The notes under the pieces were generated by a model, which worked only from the letters and a program-made list of their open reading frames with translations, made no database searches and was not told where the DNA came from. Positions 41,392-49,874 of a DNA stretch of 64,000 nt are shown in pieces. Position numbers and translations under genes: made by a program. The DNA is from Streptomyces sp. NBC_01451. Its GTDB lineage: Bacteria; Actinomycetota; Actinomycetes; Streptomycetales; Streptomycetaceae. The stretch lies in contig NZ_CP109479.1 of the NCBI RefSeq assembly GCF_036227485.1, forward strand, positions 186,001 to 250,000. The letters run 5' to 3'. Each line of letters begins with the position of its first letter. The first letter of the stretch is position 1.

Positions 41392-41637
41392 AGGAGATGC
41401 ACCCGGTACGGGGATCAGCTGGGCGAAACGACACCTACGGAATCGCGCTCACGACGCAGCCAGGCAAGTCGCAGGGGCGGCCAACTACTAAGGCGGGCTC
41501 ACAGCCCATCGTTCAAGATCGGCCTGCCCATGCTGATTCCCCGGGCACCCCTAGTCCTGACGGTCGCACCGTATAACCAGACCGAAGCCCGGTCACCAGG
41601 ACACGGACAGCGGCACCCACGAACTTTCATACCTGGT
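41392..41637 (-). ncRNA. Non-coding 5' end of IS110 copy 3 (candidate bridge RNA locus)
   Basis: 246 bases between the element end and the transposase, with no coding frame of its own. By family knowledge the bridge RNA of IS110-group elements is transcribed from this end. I cannot fold it here, so the call rests on position only. Confidence 0.3.
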
Positions 41638-41859
41638 ACCAACCCGATCGAGTCCACCTTCGCCACCGTGCGCCTGCGGACCAAGGTCACCAAGGGCGCC
41701 GGCTCCCGCGCGGCCGGACTGGCCATGGTCTTCAAGCTCATCGAGTCCGCTCAGGCCCGCTGGCGAGCCGTGAACGCGCCCCACCTCGTTGCCCTTGTCC
41801 GTGCCGGAGCCCGTTTCGAACGTGGTCAGCTGGATGAGCGCGAGGAGCGGGCAGCCTGA
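41638..41859 (+). pseudogene. IS256-type transposase, C-terminal piece
   Basis: Reads TNPIESTFATVRLRTKVTKG, AGSRAAGLAMVFKLIESAQA, RWRAVNAPHLVALVRAGARF, ERGQLDEREERAA and stop, the standard C-terminus with the catalytic Glu in NPIES. It joins in frame to the middle piece once IS110 copy 3 is removed. The stop overlaps the next ATG as TGATG. Confidence 0.85.
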
Positions 41860-42221
41860 TGGACACCCCCGATCCGTTGACCGACGAGGAACTCGCCGAG
41901 ATCGAGGAGCTTGCCGGTGCTGCGACTCCCGGCCCCTGGCACGTGCGCCAGCTGGACGACGACTTTGCCATGAGCCTCGTCGCCATCAGTACTGTCCCCG
42001 ACACCGGGGCCGGCGAACGCTGGCCAGACTTCGACCACCGCCAGATCGTGGCCGCCACCCTGGTCCAGCAGCCACGATATGTCGACGTCGCGGACGAACG
42101 CTGGGACGAGAACGCCAACTTCATCGCCAACGCCCGCCAGGACATTCCCCGCCTGATCGCCGAGATCCGACGTCTCCGCCGCCTCCTCGAAGCCAAGGAT
42201 CAGAAGCCCGAGGAAGGCTGA
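41859..42221 (+). CDS. Passenger ORF of the IS256-type element, Ea22-like
   Basis: 120 residues: LTDEELAEIEELAGAATPGP, WHVRQLDDDFAMSLVAIST, DERWDENANFIANARQDIPR, LIAEIRRLRRLLEAKD. The ATPGPWxV start and ANFIANARQDIPRLIAEIRRL end are the pattern of Ead/Ea22-like small proteins common in Streptomyces and phages. It starts one base inside the transposase stop (TGATG) and ends 11 bases before the right inverted repeat, so it lies inside the IS and was co-translated with the transposase. Function unknown. Confidence 0.6.
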   Translation: MDTPDPLTDEELAEIEELAGAATPGPWHVRQLDDDFAMSLVAISTVPDTGAGERWPDFDHRQIVAATLVQQPRYVDVADERWDENANFIANARQDIPRLIAEIRRLRRLLEAKDQKPEEG

Positions 42222-42244
42222 AGCGCACCACCACCGATCCACAG

Positions 42245-42493
42245 GAATTGACAATTACTCCCGTGTGGCGCCCCGTCCACGACCCCGACCGGCAAGTCCG
42301 CTGGACGGAGTCCGGGCACCGGCCCACCTGACGTACGGCCGCCGCAGACGACACGGCACGGGTCTGTACTTCGCCCGCAGACCCTGCGTAGCAAAGTAGT
42401 CGGCCACCAGGCCAGCGCGTATCCGGCCCTTGTCGACCTGGTCAGGAGCGTGACCTAACGCCAACTGTTAACCAGCCGAGGCCATATGAGGGG
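42245..42493. other. Gene-free stretch right of the IS256-type element
   Basis: No gene is supported. Minus-strand frames here (42200-42460) look like shadows. The segment separates the IS inverted repeat from the second 12-bp repeat array. Confidence 0.35.
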
Positions 42494-42553
42494 CACTACG
42501 AGAAGCACTACGAGAGACACCAAGAAGGGCGCCAAGAAGGGCAATACGAGAAG
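42494..42553. repeat. Second array of 12-bp direct repeats
   Basis: Five 12-mers: cactacgagaag, cactacgagaga, caccaagaaggg, cgccaagaaggg, caatacgagaag. The period and TACGAG core are those of the array at 17585-17668 read on its other strand. A frame through it (ATG 42486) gives a Thr/Arg/Lys-rich peptide; I do not regard it as a gene. Confidence 0.55.
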
Positions 42554-42673
42554 CAACCAGCCGTGGCCGTGGCTGGACGCGGCACAACCGGAGGCGTGGT
42601 CGGGGCAACCACGCTGCCGAACATGTGGCGGCTCCCGCGCTCCGCCGGAATCCGGGCGGGTGACCAGTACGCG

Positions 42674-43474
42674 TTAGTTGCACTCCGGCACGTTGAAATC
42701 CGTGCTGTGGTTTGACTCGCCGGGTTTGTCACCGTTCATGAACGAGTTGGCGGGTGCGTAGTACTGACTGCTCCACGGCTTAGAAGCGATGAGGTACCAG
42801 TAGCCGTCAGGCAGGACGCTGTCCATGCTGGGCGCGTACCTACGACACACCACGTCGACCTTCTGCCACGCTCCAACGTTCGTGCCCGTGATCGACAGCC
42901 GTGTCGGATCCTTGTAGGTACGCGCGCCACGGCTCCCTGCCTGTTCCTCGAAGGTTTTCCCCTTGAGAGGGGACGAACTGACAGTTGGTGTCGTGCCCAA
43001 TGACCCGCCCGCCGTGCCGGGCGTGCTTGTGGTCGTCTTGCTTCCCTTGGAGTCGCCCTTGGGATCATCATCGTCAATCAGACCGAACAGCCCCGTCACC
43101 ACGGCGGCAATAACCACGGCCAACCCTGCGATCACGGCTCCTGCGATGGCGACCTGATTCGGCGTTAAGGACGAGCCTGGTCCCGGCGGAGGCTGTGGAT
43201 TGGGAGGAGGGTTCTGACCGGAACCCGAAGAGGAGCCGATCGGACGTGCCGGATACAGGGCTCCATCCGATGCAAGAATCCTGTCCCTGCCGTCGGTCAT
43301 AACCCCGGAATCGATCTCCTGGTTGATCTCATACCAGAACGAGCTGGCGTCCATAAATTCAGGCACACGATCCTTCGGGTATCCGGCCCGCCCGAGTAAT
43401 TGCCGGGCTTTACGCGGCTCGTTGTAGCGCTGCGCGAGCCCCTGCAGTTCCCCGTCGGTGAATCCTGCCAACAC
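42674..43474 (-). CDS. EAD1-like domain, TM helix and extracellular domain
   Basis: 266 residues. Residues 1-80 match the effector-associated domain 1 pattern: FTDGELQGLAQRYNEPRKAR, QLLGRAGYPKDRVPEF, SFWYEINQEIDSGVMTDGRD, RILASDGALYPARP. A Pro-rich linker leads to one TM helix (about 112-131, VAIAGAVIAGLAVVIAAVVTG), then a Ser/Thr/Gly stalk and an outer domain (WQKVDVVCRRYAPSMDSVL, PDGYWYLIASKPWSSQYYAP, FMNGDKP, DFNVPEC) resembling the SH3-like ectodomains of some actinobacterial kinases. EADs act as adaptor contacts to effectors carrying the same EAD; no such partner is nearby. Start GTG with gaggagg one base upstream; TTG at the next codon fits the spacing better. Confidence 0.7.
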   Translation of the reverse strand: MLAGFTDGELQGLAQRYNEPRKARQLLGRAGYPKDRVPEFMDASSFWYEINQEIDSGVMTDGRDRILASDGALYPARPIGSSSGSGQNPPPNPQPPPGPGSSLTPNQVAIAGAVIAGLAVVIAAVVTGLFGLIDDDDPKGDSKGSKTTTSTPGTAGGSLGTTPTVSSSPLKGKTFEEQAGSRGARTYKDPTRLSITGTNVGAWQKVDVVCRRYAPSMDSVLPDGYWYLIASKPWSSQYYAPANSFMNGDKPGESNHSTDFNVPECN

Positions 43475-43619
43475 CCCTCCTCAGCTCAGGTTCCCGGCAG
43501 TCATCGCCGGCGTGCTGCCATCACAGCAAGCGATCACGTCCCCTCCCGATGGCGGCACTCAGCTTAGCGAGGCCCTCAGACACACAGGCATAACTGGCAC
43601 CAATTAGTCAAAACAATCT

Positions 43620-43910
43620 CTAGCGAACGAAACCAGTCAGAGCTACCTTCATGCCTCCAGGCGGCTCTCGGTCATCCCGCGCACCGCAGGCACCATGCCC
43701 AGTCAGCCAGCCCTTCTGGAAGTCCTCGAAGGCCTGCGTGAGGTGGTCGTTGAGCAGTGCCTGCGTCGCCCCGGGCCCCCACCGGCGGCCGCAGGCGTCG
43801 TAAGCGTTCGTTGCTGAGATACCCAACACCTTCACTCCGATCACCGCGGGCGGAACCGTAAGTGCTCGTTTTCCAGACTGCGGCGGAGCGGGACACTGGA
43901 GGCGTGTCAC
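43620..43910 (-). CDS. Possible hypothetical protein
   Basis: 96 residues. The middle part (VIGVKVLGISATNAYDACGR, RWGPGATQALLNDHLTQAFED) looks like protein, but the first 20 residues overlap the start of the plus-strand gene and look non-coding. It may be a truncated remnant. No family is recognised. Confidence 0.3.
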   Translation of the reverse strand: MTRLQCPAPPQSGKRALTVPPAVIGVKVLGISATNAYDACGRRWGPGATQALLNDHLTQAFEDFQKGWLTGHGACGARDDREPPGGMKVALTGFVR

Positions 43911-44536
43911 GAGGACTCGGGCGAGTGCAGCGGGCCGTGCTGGCGTACGTGCGCAGCGAGCCCGGCGGCCTCAGCACCGTCGACGGCACCTCGCTGGCCG
44001 CCTCGGTCACCGGCCTCGCCCGCATCGTCTACGAAGTCGAGCAGCCGACCGACGCCCAGCGCGCCGCCGTACGGCGAGCCGTTCGCAGTCTGGAGGCCGG
44101 CGGCCAAGTCGAGGTCCGCCGCCTGCGCGTCGGCCGCACCTACACCCAGCAGCGCGCCCACCCGCGCTTCTGGCCGCCGCGCTACGACCGGCGCCTGGCG
44201 ATGTGCACGGGCAAGGACGACTGCCCGGGGTGCGCGGCGGGCGACCGGCCGTCGACGTACTTCACCGCGGATGTCGTGGCGATGTTCATCGAGCACTTCG
44301 GCAGCCTCGCCGAGGGCGACCGGCAGCTGTGGCGGGCGACCGGGCACGGCTGGCACCTGTACCCCGTCCCGCTGCCCCGGCCCGCGGACGACTACCGCAC
44401 GTACGAAGTCGAGATCACCGAACTGTGCGTACGGCGGGCCCTGACCGCCGAAGAGCACGCCGAGGCCGAACAGCGTGCACAGGCCTTCATCCGGCCCTAC
44501 ACCGACGCCATCCGCGCCGCACTCCGGGGCCGCTGA
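43904..44536 (+). CDS. Winged-helix DNA-binding-like hypothetical protein
   Basis: 210 residues from GTG (43904). The N-terminal 75 residues have a winged-helix pattern: LGRVQRAVLAYVRSEPGG, SLAASVTGLARIVYEVEQPT, AVRRAVRSLEAGGQVEVRRL. A Cys cluster (CTGKDDCPGCAAG) may bind zinc. The C-terminal half (WRATGHGWHLYPVPLPRPAD) is unfamiliar. A terminator-like hairpin follows. The role is presumably regulatory or mobile-element associated. Confidence 0.6.
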   Translation: MSRGLGRVQRAVLAYVRSEPGGLSTVDGTSLAASVTGLARIVYEVEQPTDAQRAAVRRAVRSLEAGGQVEVRRLRVGRTYTQQRAHPRFWPPRYDRRLAMCTGKDDCPGCAAGDRPSTYFTADVVAMFIEHFGSLAEGDRQLWRATGHGWHLYPVPLPRPADDYRTYEVEITELCVRRALTAEEHAEAEQRAQAFIRPYTDAIRAALRGR

Positions 44537-44560
44537 CCGGCCCCGGCATTCTGCCGAAGC

Positions 44561-44581
44561 CCGCCCACCGAGCGGGCGGTT
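44561..44581 (+). terminator. Terminator hairpin with T-run
   Basis: CCGCCC (44561-44566) pairs with GGGCGG (44574-44579) around a short loop and is followed by TTTCC, 25 bases after the winged-helix gene. Confidence 0.5.
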
Positions 44582-44647
44582 TCCGCTCCCTGGTCCCGCT
44601 CGCCGTACCCCTGCCGTACACGGCGGAGCGGGCATAGCGTGGAGGGC

Positions 44648-44947
44648 ATGACCAGCGGCGGCAGGCAGCGACGGGACGGTTCGGCCAAACGCGTCCAGTT
44701 GACAAGCGGGGACCACGGCGGACCGAAGGACAAGAAGAAGAACCGGCGCAAGACCACCAGCCCGTCAGGAACCGCCGCCCGCGCCGCAGTCCTGCGCGAG
44801 GTGAACCGATTCCGACAGGCCATCCAGGACGCCGAACAGCGCCGGACAGCCCGCCAGTCCTCCCAGGCCCAAGACCCACCGGTACCGCCCGGCACAGAAC
44901 CCGGCCCTCAGGGCCGCGCCGCGCCACCACCGGCCAAGGAGGCCTGA
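44648..44947 (+). CDS. Small basic hypothetical protein
   Basis: 99 residues. The N-terminal half is Lys/Arg-rich (GGPKDKKKNRRKTTSPSG), the middle is helical (AARAAVLREVNRFRQAIQDA), and the tail is Pro-rich. Possibly nucleic-acid binding. The ATG at 44648 is used; 44639 is an upstream alternative. Family not recognised. Confidence 0.45.
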   Translation: MTSGGRQRRDGSAKRVQLTSGDHGGPKDKKKNRRKTTSPSGTAARAAVLREVNRFRQAIQDAEQRRTARQSSQAQDPPVPPGTEPGPQGRAAPPPAKEA

Positions 44948-45048
44948 GGGCGGGCAGAGCACGAGCCTGGTGCTCCCTACCCGAACGGCGATCAGCCGAC
45001 CAGCGACCCGATCGTCGCGTCCGCGCAGGTGGCTGTGGCAGGCGAAGG

Positions 45049-46056
45049 TCAGGAAACGCGCAGGAGCGTGGCGGCCGGGCCGATCGAGCCGGGCCCGAAC
45101 TTGTCACGGATACGGTCACTGACCATTTCGGCGACCAGCCGGTCCTCGCGCTCCTTGTCGAGACTGATCTGCTGGGCGACCTGGTCGGCGCCGACCAGGT
45201 CCTCGCCCCGGAGAACGAGACCGGTGAGACGGCCCCGCTGGAGGCCCGCAGCATCGATGAGCCGGTACGCCACAGTCCTGAGGTCGTCATCATGCGCCGA
45301 AGCCTCCGGCAAGCGGCGTGCCTTCTCCCACGACGGGCCACCGGCGAACTTCTGCGTCAGGGCCAGGCCGCGGGCCACCTGCCCGCGCCGGCGCAGCAGC
45401 AGCCCGAGCTGGACGACCAGTTCGAGGAGCGCCGCGCGGACCTCGGCTCCGTCCAGGGTCTACCGAGGAAACCGGTGACTGACGCTCGTAGAGGTGGGCA
45501 GGGACCGTGGGGCGACTGGGCGGGGGTCGATGCCGCGGGCGCGGTCGGCGGCCAGGCGTCCGGCACGGCCTCCGAGAATGCGCTGCACGGTGGCCGGCGA
45601 CAGGGAGGCGAGCAGGCCCACGCAGTCCACGCCATATCCCCGCAGGACAGCCGCGTGGTGGGGGCCGATGCCGTGCAGGGCGTCGACAGGAAGCGGTCCC
45701 AGCCAGTGGGCGACCTGGCCGGGGTCGATCGCGAGGACGCCGCCAGGCTGGCTGATCTGCTGGGAGGCGGTGGCCGCGACCGTGATCGTCGGCCCGACCC
45801 CGACCCGCACGTCGACACCCAGCAGCGCCACGCTCCGCAATCGCACAACATCACCAAGCCTCGCGGCGTCGACACCCTGGTAGCGCAACGCGCCCTTCGC
45901 CTCCACCAGCGCCGCGGACGGAGGCAGCGCCTGAACGACCGAGAAGAGCTCCCCCAGCAGTTCCAGGACCTGCCGGAAAACGTCCTCGGGTAGACGGTCG
46001 GGGCAGCGCACATGCATCACACTCGACACCTCCCGCACGTGAACTCCCGCCCTCAT
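45049..46056 (-). pseudogene. DinB/ImuB-like Y-family DNA polymerase with an in-frame TAG
   Basis: About 335 codons. N-terminal part: MHVRCPDRLPEDVFRQVLEL, GELFSVVQALPPSAALVEAK, GALRYQGVDAARLGDVVRLR, then an HhH region LPVDALHGIGPHHAAVLRGY. At 45460-45462 TAG interrupts the frame just before TLDGAEVRAALLELVVQLGL, LTQKFAGGPSWEKARRLPEA, HDDDLRTVAYRLIDAAG (little-finger part) and DKFGPGSIGP. Relatives have a sense codon here; CAG to TAG would be a single change. The start ATG at 46056 has GGAGGAGG eight bases upstream. Translesion synthesis and SOS control are the expected role, but the product is probably truncated. Confidence 0.7.
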
Positions 46057-46082
46057 GACATCCACCTCCTCCACTCACGCTA

Positions 46083-46098
46083 TCGAACTAATATTCGA
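46083..46098. promoter_or_regulatory. LexA (SOS) box of the DinB-like gene
   Basis: TCGAAC-TAAT-ATTCGA differs by one base from the actinobacterial consensus TCGAAC-N4-GTTCGA. It lies 27 bases upstream of the polymerase start, as expected for SOS induction. Confidence 0.6.
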
Positions 46099-46257
46099 AC
46101 ACGCGAGGCCGCGGCGCGCCCCTCGGCTGTGATGGAGCACGACAGTTTGCGATCGTATTGCCGGTGACTCTCTGTAGGTGTGACAGGTCGAGCTGGGTGT
46201 CACCTGGTCGCGATACCTGTCACCGGCGCCAGCACGGCGAGCTGTCATCATGCCGAG

Positions 46258-46710
46258 ATGGCCCACGACATAGTGTTCTTCCTCGCTCCCGACGATGAGA
46301 CTGCCGCTGCGACGCGCCTGCGGGGACCTAGTCGGGCCTTTGAGTCTGTGACCTGCCGTTTCATTGAGCCAGACAGCGCCATCGCCGAGTGGGACATGTA
46401 CTTCGAAGAGCCCTCGGCCGAGGTCCCGCCGCTTGAGCAGCTCCTTGGGTGGTCGTGGCCGGAGTGGGTCACCGCCCCCTTGAACGATGGCGTTGAGGTG
46501 TTCGCTCTGCCGCAGCGGTTGACCCGGGCGTTGGCCAGCGCCAGCTCCGCCGAACTGGAGGAGTTGGCAGGTCGCTGGACCACGAGGCTCAAATCTACCG
46601 ACGGGGACGATATGACCGACGATGATCTATTGGCGGTCCTGCAGGGAGTTGCCCGGCTCGCGACGTCGGCGGTGAGCACGGGTGGTGGCCTCTACAGCTG
46701 GAGCTTCTGA
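46258..46710 (+). CDS. Hypothetical protein
   Basis: 150 residues from ATG 46258: MAHDIVFFLAPDDETAAATR, SAIAEWDMYFEEPSAEVPPL, EQLLGWSWPEWVTAPLNDGV, LTRALASASSAELEELAGRW. Acidic alpha/beta protein of a kind common in Streptomyces; similar stand-alone proteins are annotated as hypothetical. The longer frame from 46180 crosses the promoter region and is not used. Confidence 0.6.
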   Translation: MAHDIVFFLAPDDETAAATRLRGPSRAFESVTCRFIEPDSAIAEWDMYFEEPSAEVPPLEQLLGWSWPEWVTAPLNDGVEVFALPQRLTRALASASSAELEELAGRWTTRLKSTDGDDMTDDDLLAVLQGVARLATSAVSTGGGLYSWSF

Positions 46711-47661
46711 CCGTCCGGTGGAACCCCTTCGGGCAGTGGAATCGCCGTCCGCTGGGTGACAACTGGGCTGACACCGCCCTTGCCGTGATCCTGCTCGTTT
46801 CCGCGGTCAAGCTCGCCCGTCACGAGTGAACGCCTCCGTCACTGGTGAGCAATTTCGAATAGTTTCGGCGATCCCGCCACAGCACATGCCGTGGCTGCTT
46901 CTCTGGATGCATGGCTTCTGCGACCAGGCCGGTGGTTCGGTCCGACTCATGCGGCCTGGACATGCTGATCGTGGAGCATGCGGGTGACGAAACGGCACCG
47001 GACCGGCTGACCCTGTCCGAGGGCTGGCAGCGGCGATGGATCACGTCGTGGCGGGTCGGCGGCATGGCCGGTGAGCGACATGGGCTCGGCGCCCGTCGGC
47101 TCGTCGTCTCCGGTTCGCGGATTCACCTGGAGAGCGAGGCAGGGACACCGGCCGGGGCTGCAGTTCATGGTTCTGAACCTCGTGGCCACCGTCATCTCGG
47201 CAGCATGGCCGCACCACCCCGAAGTGTCCGCGCCCACCGGACTGCTCGATGCCTCCAGTAGCCACCACGACGCGCAACAAGAGCTCATCGAGAGCCGCGA
47301 ACCGCAGATCAAGGGCCCGCCTCGGCTCGACACGTCCTGGAGGATCACCCCGCAGTCTGCGCCGGCCACGGCCGCCCTGCTGACCATGGCCACACACTCC
47401 GTGCGCCTGCCCGCCGGTCACCTCAGAGAACAACTCACCGCGCTGCTGCAGCACACCCCAGGCCGGAATCACCCACGCTGGGGCGGCGCCTTGGAGGCGA
47501 CCTCCCTCCAACGCTGCTCGCCCCCACTTCGCCTGGTGTCGGCGTACGCCTGAACGTGCTCAACCCCGTACAGGTGAACGTGCTCAGTTGGTGATGGCTG
47601 ACCACGGGCTCTCGCCAGTCCGCTATAGATGGTTGACGGCACCGGGCGGTCAGGCCACTTC
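46711..47661. other. Stretch without a supportable gene
   Basis: About 950 bases with no convincing gene. A 40-residue reading ending ALAVILLVSAVKLARHE (stop at 46827-46829) resembles the end of a small membrane protein but lacks a start. A 160-codon plus-strand frame (47071-47553) and its minus-strand counterpart both have weak coding character. Confidence 0.4.
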
Positions 47662-48585
47662 TCATGCCACCTTGATGACAACCTTGCCCGCAGCGTGGCC
47701 GTTCTCGACGGAGGCGAGTGCGGCCAGGGCGTCGGAGAGCGGATGGACCGCAGTGATCACGGGTGCGAGAACTCCGTCGAGGGCCAGCCTGGCGGACCGC
47801 TCCAGACTCTCCCGGTCGAGGCGCCGCTCGATGAAACGCCCACCGAGATCGGGCACGGACATATCACCCACGGCGATGACGTTGCGGGGATCCCGGGCCA
47901 GCGGAGCGACCGTCCGCAGCGAGGCGCCTCCGACCAGGTCGACGATCCCGTCGAAGCCGTCCGGAACCAGCTCGCGTGCCGCGGCGACGACGTCCCCGGC
48001 GGTGTAGTCGATGAACCGCACCCCGATGGCCTCGGCCTGCTCGCGCTTGGCGGTACTCCCGGTGCCGATCACACGCAACTCGCGCCCGATGGCCAGCCGG
48101 GCGACGACGAGGCCGACCCCACCCCCGACCCCGTTGACCAAGACCGTGGCACCGGCCGGGAGGCCAAGCTGGTCGAGCACGTCCACCGCGGTCGTCCCGG
48201 TCACGGGCAGTGTTGCCGCCACGGTCGCGGACAGGCCAGCCGGGATGCGCGCGGTGTTCGGCGCGGACAGCACCGTCGTCTCGGCGTAGGTGCCGCCACC
48301 AGTGAGTGCGAAGCCGAAGACCGCGTCACCCACCTCGAACCCGTCGACGTCCTCGCCCCGGGCGAGAACGGTTCCCGCTGCCTCCATCCCCAGCACAAGG
48401 GGAAACGGACGCCCGCCGTCGAGCCCGGGGACCAGACCCGAGCGCAGCATATGGTCGAGGGGATTCACGCCAGCCACGTCGACCCGGATCAGCACCTCGC
48501 CGCGACCGGGGACGGGATCGGGACGATCGAAGAACTCCTGCACCTCGGGCCCGCCATACCTGCCGAAACCCCACGCCTGCCCCAT
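47662..48585 (-). CDS. NADPH:quinone oxidoreductase-like (MDR superfamily) protein
   Basis: 307 residues of the zinc-independent medium-chain dehydrogenase type: GEVLIRVDVAGVNPLDHMLR, FPLVLGMEAAGTVLARGEDV, FEVGDAVFGFALTGGGTYAE, then the nucleotide-binding fold LPVTGTTAVDVLDQLGLPAG, ATVLVNGVGGGVGLVVARLA (GxGGVG-type loop). The Cys/His zinc ligands of alcohol dehydrogenases are absent. Probably reduces quinones or enones with NADPH. It lies 106 bases downstream of a MerR regulator on the same strand. Confidence 0.85.
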   Translation of the reverse strand: MGQAWGFGRYGGPEVQEFFDRPDPVPGRGEVLIRVDVAGVNPLDHMLRSGLVPGLDGGRPFPLVLGMEAAGTVLARGEDVDGFEVGDAVFGFALTGGGTYAETTVLSAPNTARIPAGLSATVAATLPVTGTTAVDVLDQLGLPAGATVLVNGVGGGVGLVVARLAIGRELRVIGTGSTAKREQAEAIGVRFIDYTAGDVVAAARELVPDGFDGIVDLVGGASLRTVAPLARDPRNVIAVGDMSVPDLGGRFIERRLDRESLERSARLALDGVLAPVITAVHPLSDALAALASVENGHAAGKVVIKVA

Positions 48586-48645
48586 CTTCTGCCGCCTCCC
48601 ATGTGACCGACCCGGTGATTCCGGGCTCTGCAGCCATCCTCACCT

Positions 48646-48660
48646 CTCACATCGATGTCA
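48646..48660. promoter_or_regulatory. Possible MerR-type operator
   Basis: TCACATCGATGTCA contains the perfect palindrome ACATCGATGT, in the 106-base gap between the MerR gene and the oxidoreductase it probably controls. No clear promoter elements were placed around it. Confidence 0.25.
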
Positions 48661-48691
48661 GGGGCAAGTGACTGAGACGCAGGTCACAGCA

Positions 48692-49087
48692 TCAGGCCAA
48701 CCGTGCCGCCGGCTCCGGCGACGCGGACAGCTCCGCCCGGTGCCGGCTGTTGGCCCTGATCAGCACGTCGAGCGCATCCCGGGTCTCGATCAGGTGCGCG
48801 ATGTCGGCGTCGATCCGGTCGCGCTCGCGCATCATCGCCGTGAACGTCTCCTCGGCGACGCCCAGGTCACCCGGGACGTCCACACACGGCAGCACAGTCG
48901 CGATCACCCGGCTGGACATACCCGCGTCGAACAGCTGTCGGATGAGCGACACGCGCTGGACCGCCGCAGCGGAATAGTGACGCTGCCCGGTATCGGAGCG
49001 TGAGCTGGTCAGCAGGCCCTGCTCTTCGTAGTACCGCAATGAGCGCGGACTCACGCCCGTGCGCGTGGACAACTCGCCGATCCGCAT
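48692..49087 (-). CDS. MerR-family transcriptional regulator
   Basis: 131 residues from ATG 49087. The HTH is classical: MRIGELSTRTGVSPRSLRYY, EEQGLLTSSRSDTGQRHYS, AAAVQRVSLIRQLFDAGMSS. A dimerisation helix follows (ETFTAMMRERDRIDADIAHL). The family activates adjacent oxidoreductase genes by bending a spaced promoter, which fits the downstream quinone oxidoreductase. The frame upstream of the ATG overlaps the IS256 fragment and is not part of the gene. Confidence 0.85.
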   Translation of the reverse strand: MRIGELSTRTGVSPRSLRYYEEQGLLTSSRSDTGQRHYSAAAVQRVSLIRQLFDAGMSSRVIATVLPCVDVPGDLGVAEETFTAMMRERDRIDADIAHLIETRDALDVLIRANSRHRAELSASPEPAARLA

Positions 49088-49097
49088 TCCTGAGAGC

Positions 49098-49415
49098 CTA
49101 CGCTCGCGTGCTCCAGGTCCAGACCGCCGACGAGTCATGCCGGCCCCCGTTGCGGGAGTTGCCGCTGCCCCGGCCGACAGTATCGTGGCGTTCGTAGCCG
49201 AGGTGATCGGTAATCTCGCCTTCCAGGGCAGACTCCAGGACCCGCTTGGTCAACTGCTGCAGCAGCCCGCCCTGCCCGGTCAGCTGCAGCCCCTCCGACC
49301 GGGCCCACTCCACCAGCATCGCGACCAGCTGCTCATCGGACACGGGCGCAGGCTGACCGAACAGGGTGCTCTCGACAGGTTCCACGGTCTCCAACTCCAC
49401 CGCGGTGTCAGTCAC
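49098..49415 (-). pseudogene. IS256-family transposase, N-terminal fragment
   Basis: Reads EWARSEGLQLTGQGGLLQQL, TKRVLESALEGEITDHLGYE and RHDTVGRGSGNSRNG, the standard beginning of an IS256-type transposase (a different subgroup from the 36572 element), then departs into unrelated residues after about 49146 and stops. The catalytic domain is absent. Confidence 0.75.
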
Positions 49416-49874
49416 TTGACGTCTCTCCCATGATCGTCGGATCCGCCGTTAGATTTACACTCCCGAGGTATCCACCAGCACGCCGGAGTCGGACATCGCA
49501 GCGACCATCTGCTCGTCGACCGTGCTGGGTTCGGGGCGCCAATGCACATGTACCCATCGCCTGCCTTGCAGGTTGTCGGCAAGCGACTTTCGAAGGTAGC
49601 TGAAGGTGGCCCCCCGTTATGTTCTTCGCGGTCCTGCAAGAGGGCCGCTGGCCTCCGGGCCCGGCATGACTGTGTCCCCCTGTCGAAGGCATGACCTGGG
49701 GGGTGGTGTCACCGGGCCCGGGAGGTGCCGTCAGAGACGCTGATGAGAGGTCCGGCCACCACCCGGTCCGGCGCAATGCCGGACAGCTCGCGGGCGGCAG
49801 GTCTGCATAACGTGGATGCGCGCGTACGACACCGATGCCGAGGCCGGCACGTTCAACACCCCGGGAAGGGCGCG
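49416..49874. other. Non-coding left flank of IS110 copy 4
   Basis: No coding gene is supported. The last 230 bases contain GC-rich inverted stretches (for example gggcccggcatgac and the later gggcccgggaggtgcc) and should include the element's left end and its candidate bridge RNA. The exact end was not found. Confidence 0.35.

Larger units (their letters stand above)
40107..41639 (-). mobile_element. IS110 copy 3, inserted in the IS256-type transposase
   Basis: About 1.53 kb between the LRTT and NPIES codons of the IS256-type gene, with AC shared at both junctions (40105-40106, 41638-41639). The transposase lies close to one end (25 bases) and has about 250 non-coding bases on its 5' side, the usual IS110 arrangement. 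Confidence 0.8.
36464..42244 (+). mobile_element. IS256-type element broken by two insertions
   Basis: CTGTGGATCGGT (36464-36475) and its exact complement (42233-42244) are terminal inverted repeats. Between them lie three in-order pieces of one transposase (36572-36930, 39433-40106, 41638-41859), then a passenger ORF. The two interruptions are 36931-39432 and 40107-41637. Without them the element would be about 1.75 kb. No target duplication was seen. Confidence 0.75.

Noticed and set aside
39460..41859. One 799-residue protein
   Set aside because: Only the two ends are IS256-type transposase. The middle is antisense of IS110 copy 3; the frame is preserved by chance across the insertion.
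42494..42553. CRISPR array or small gene MRGTTRSTTRD
   Set aside because: No spacers; the short basic reading results from the repeat itself and lacks a ribosome-binding site.
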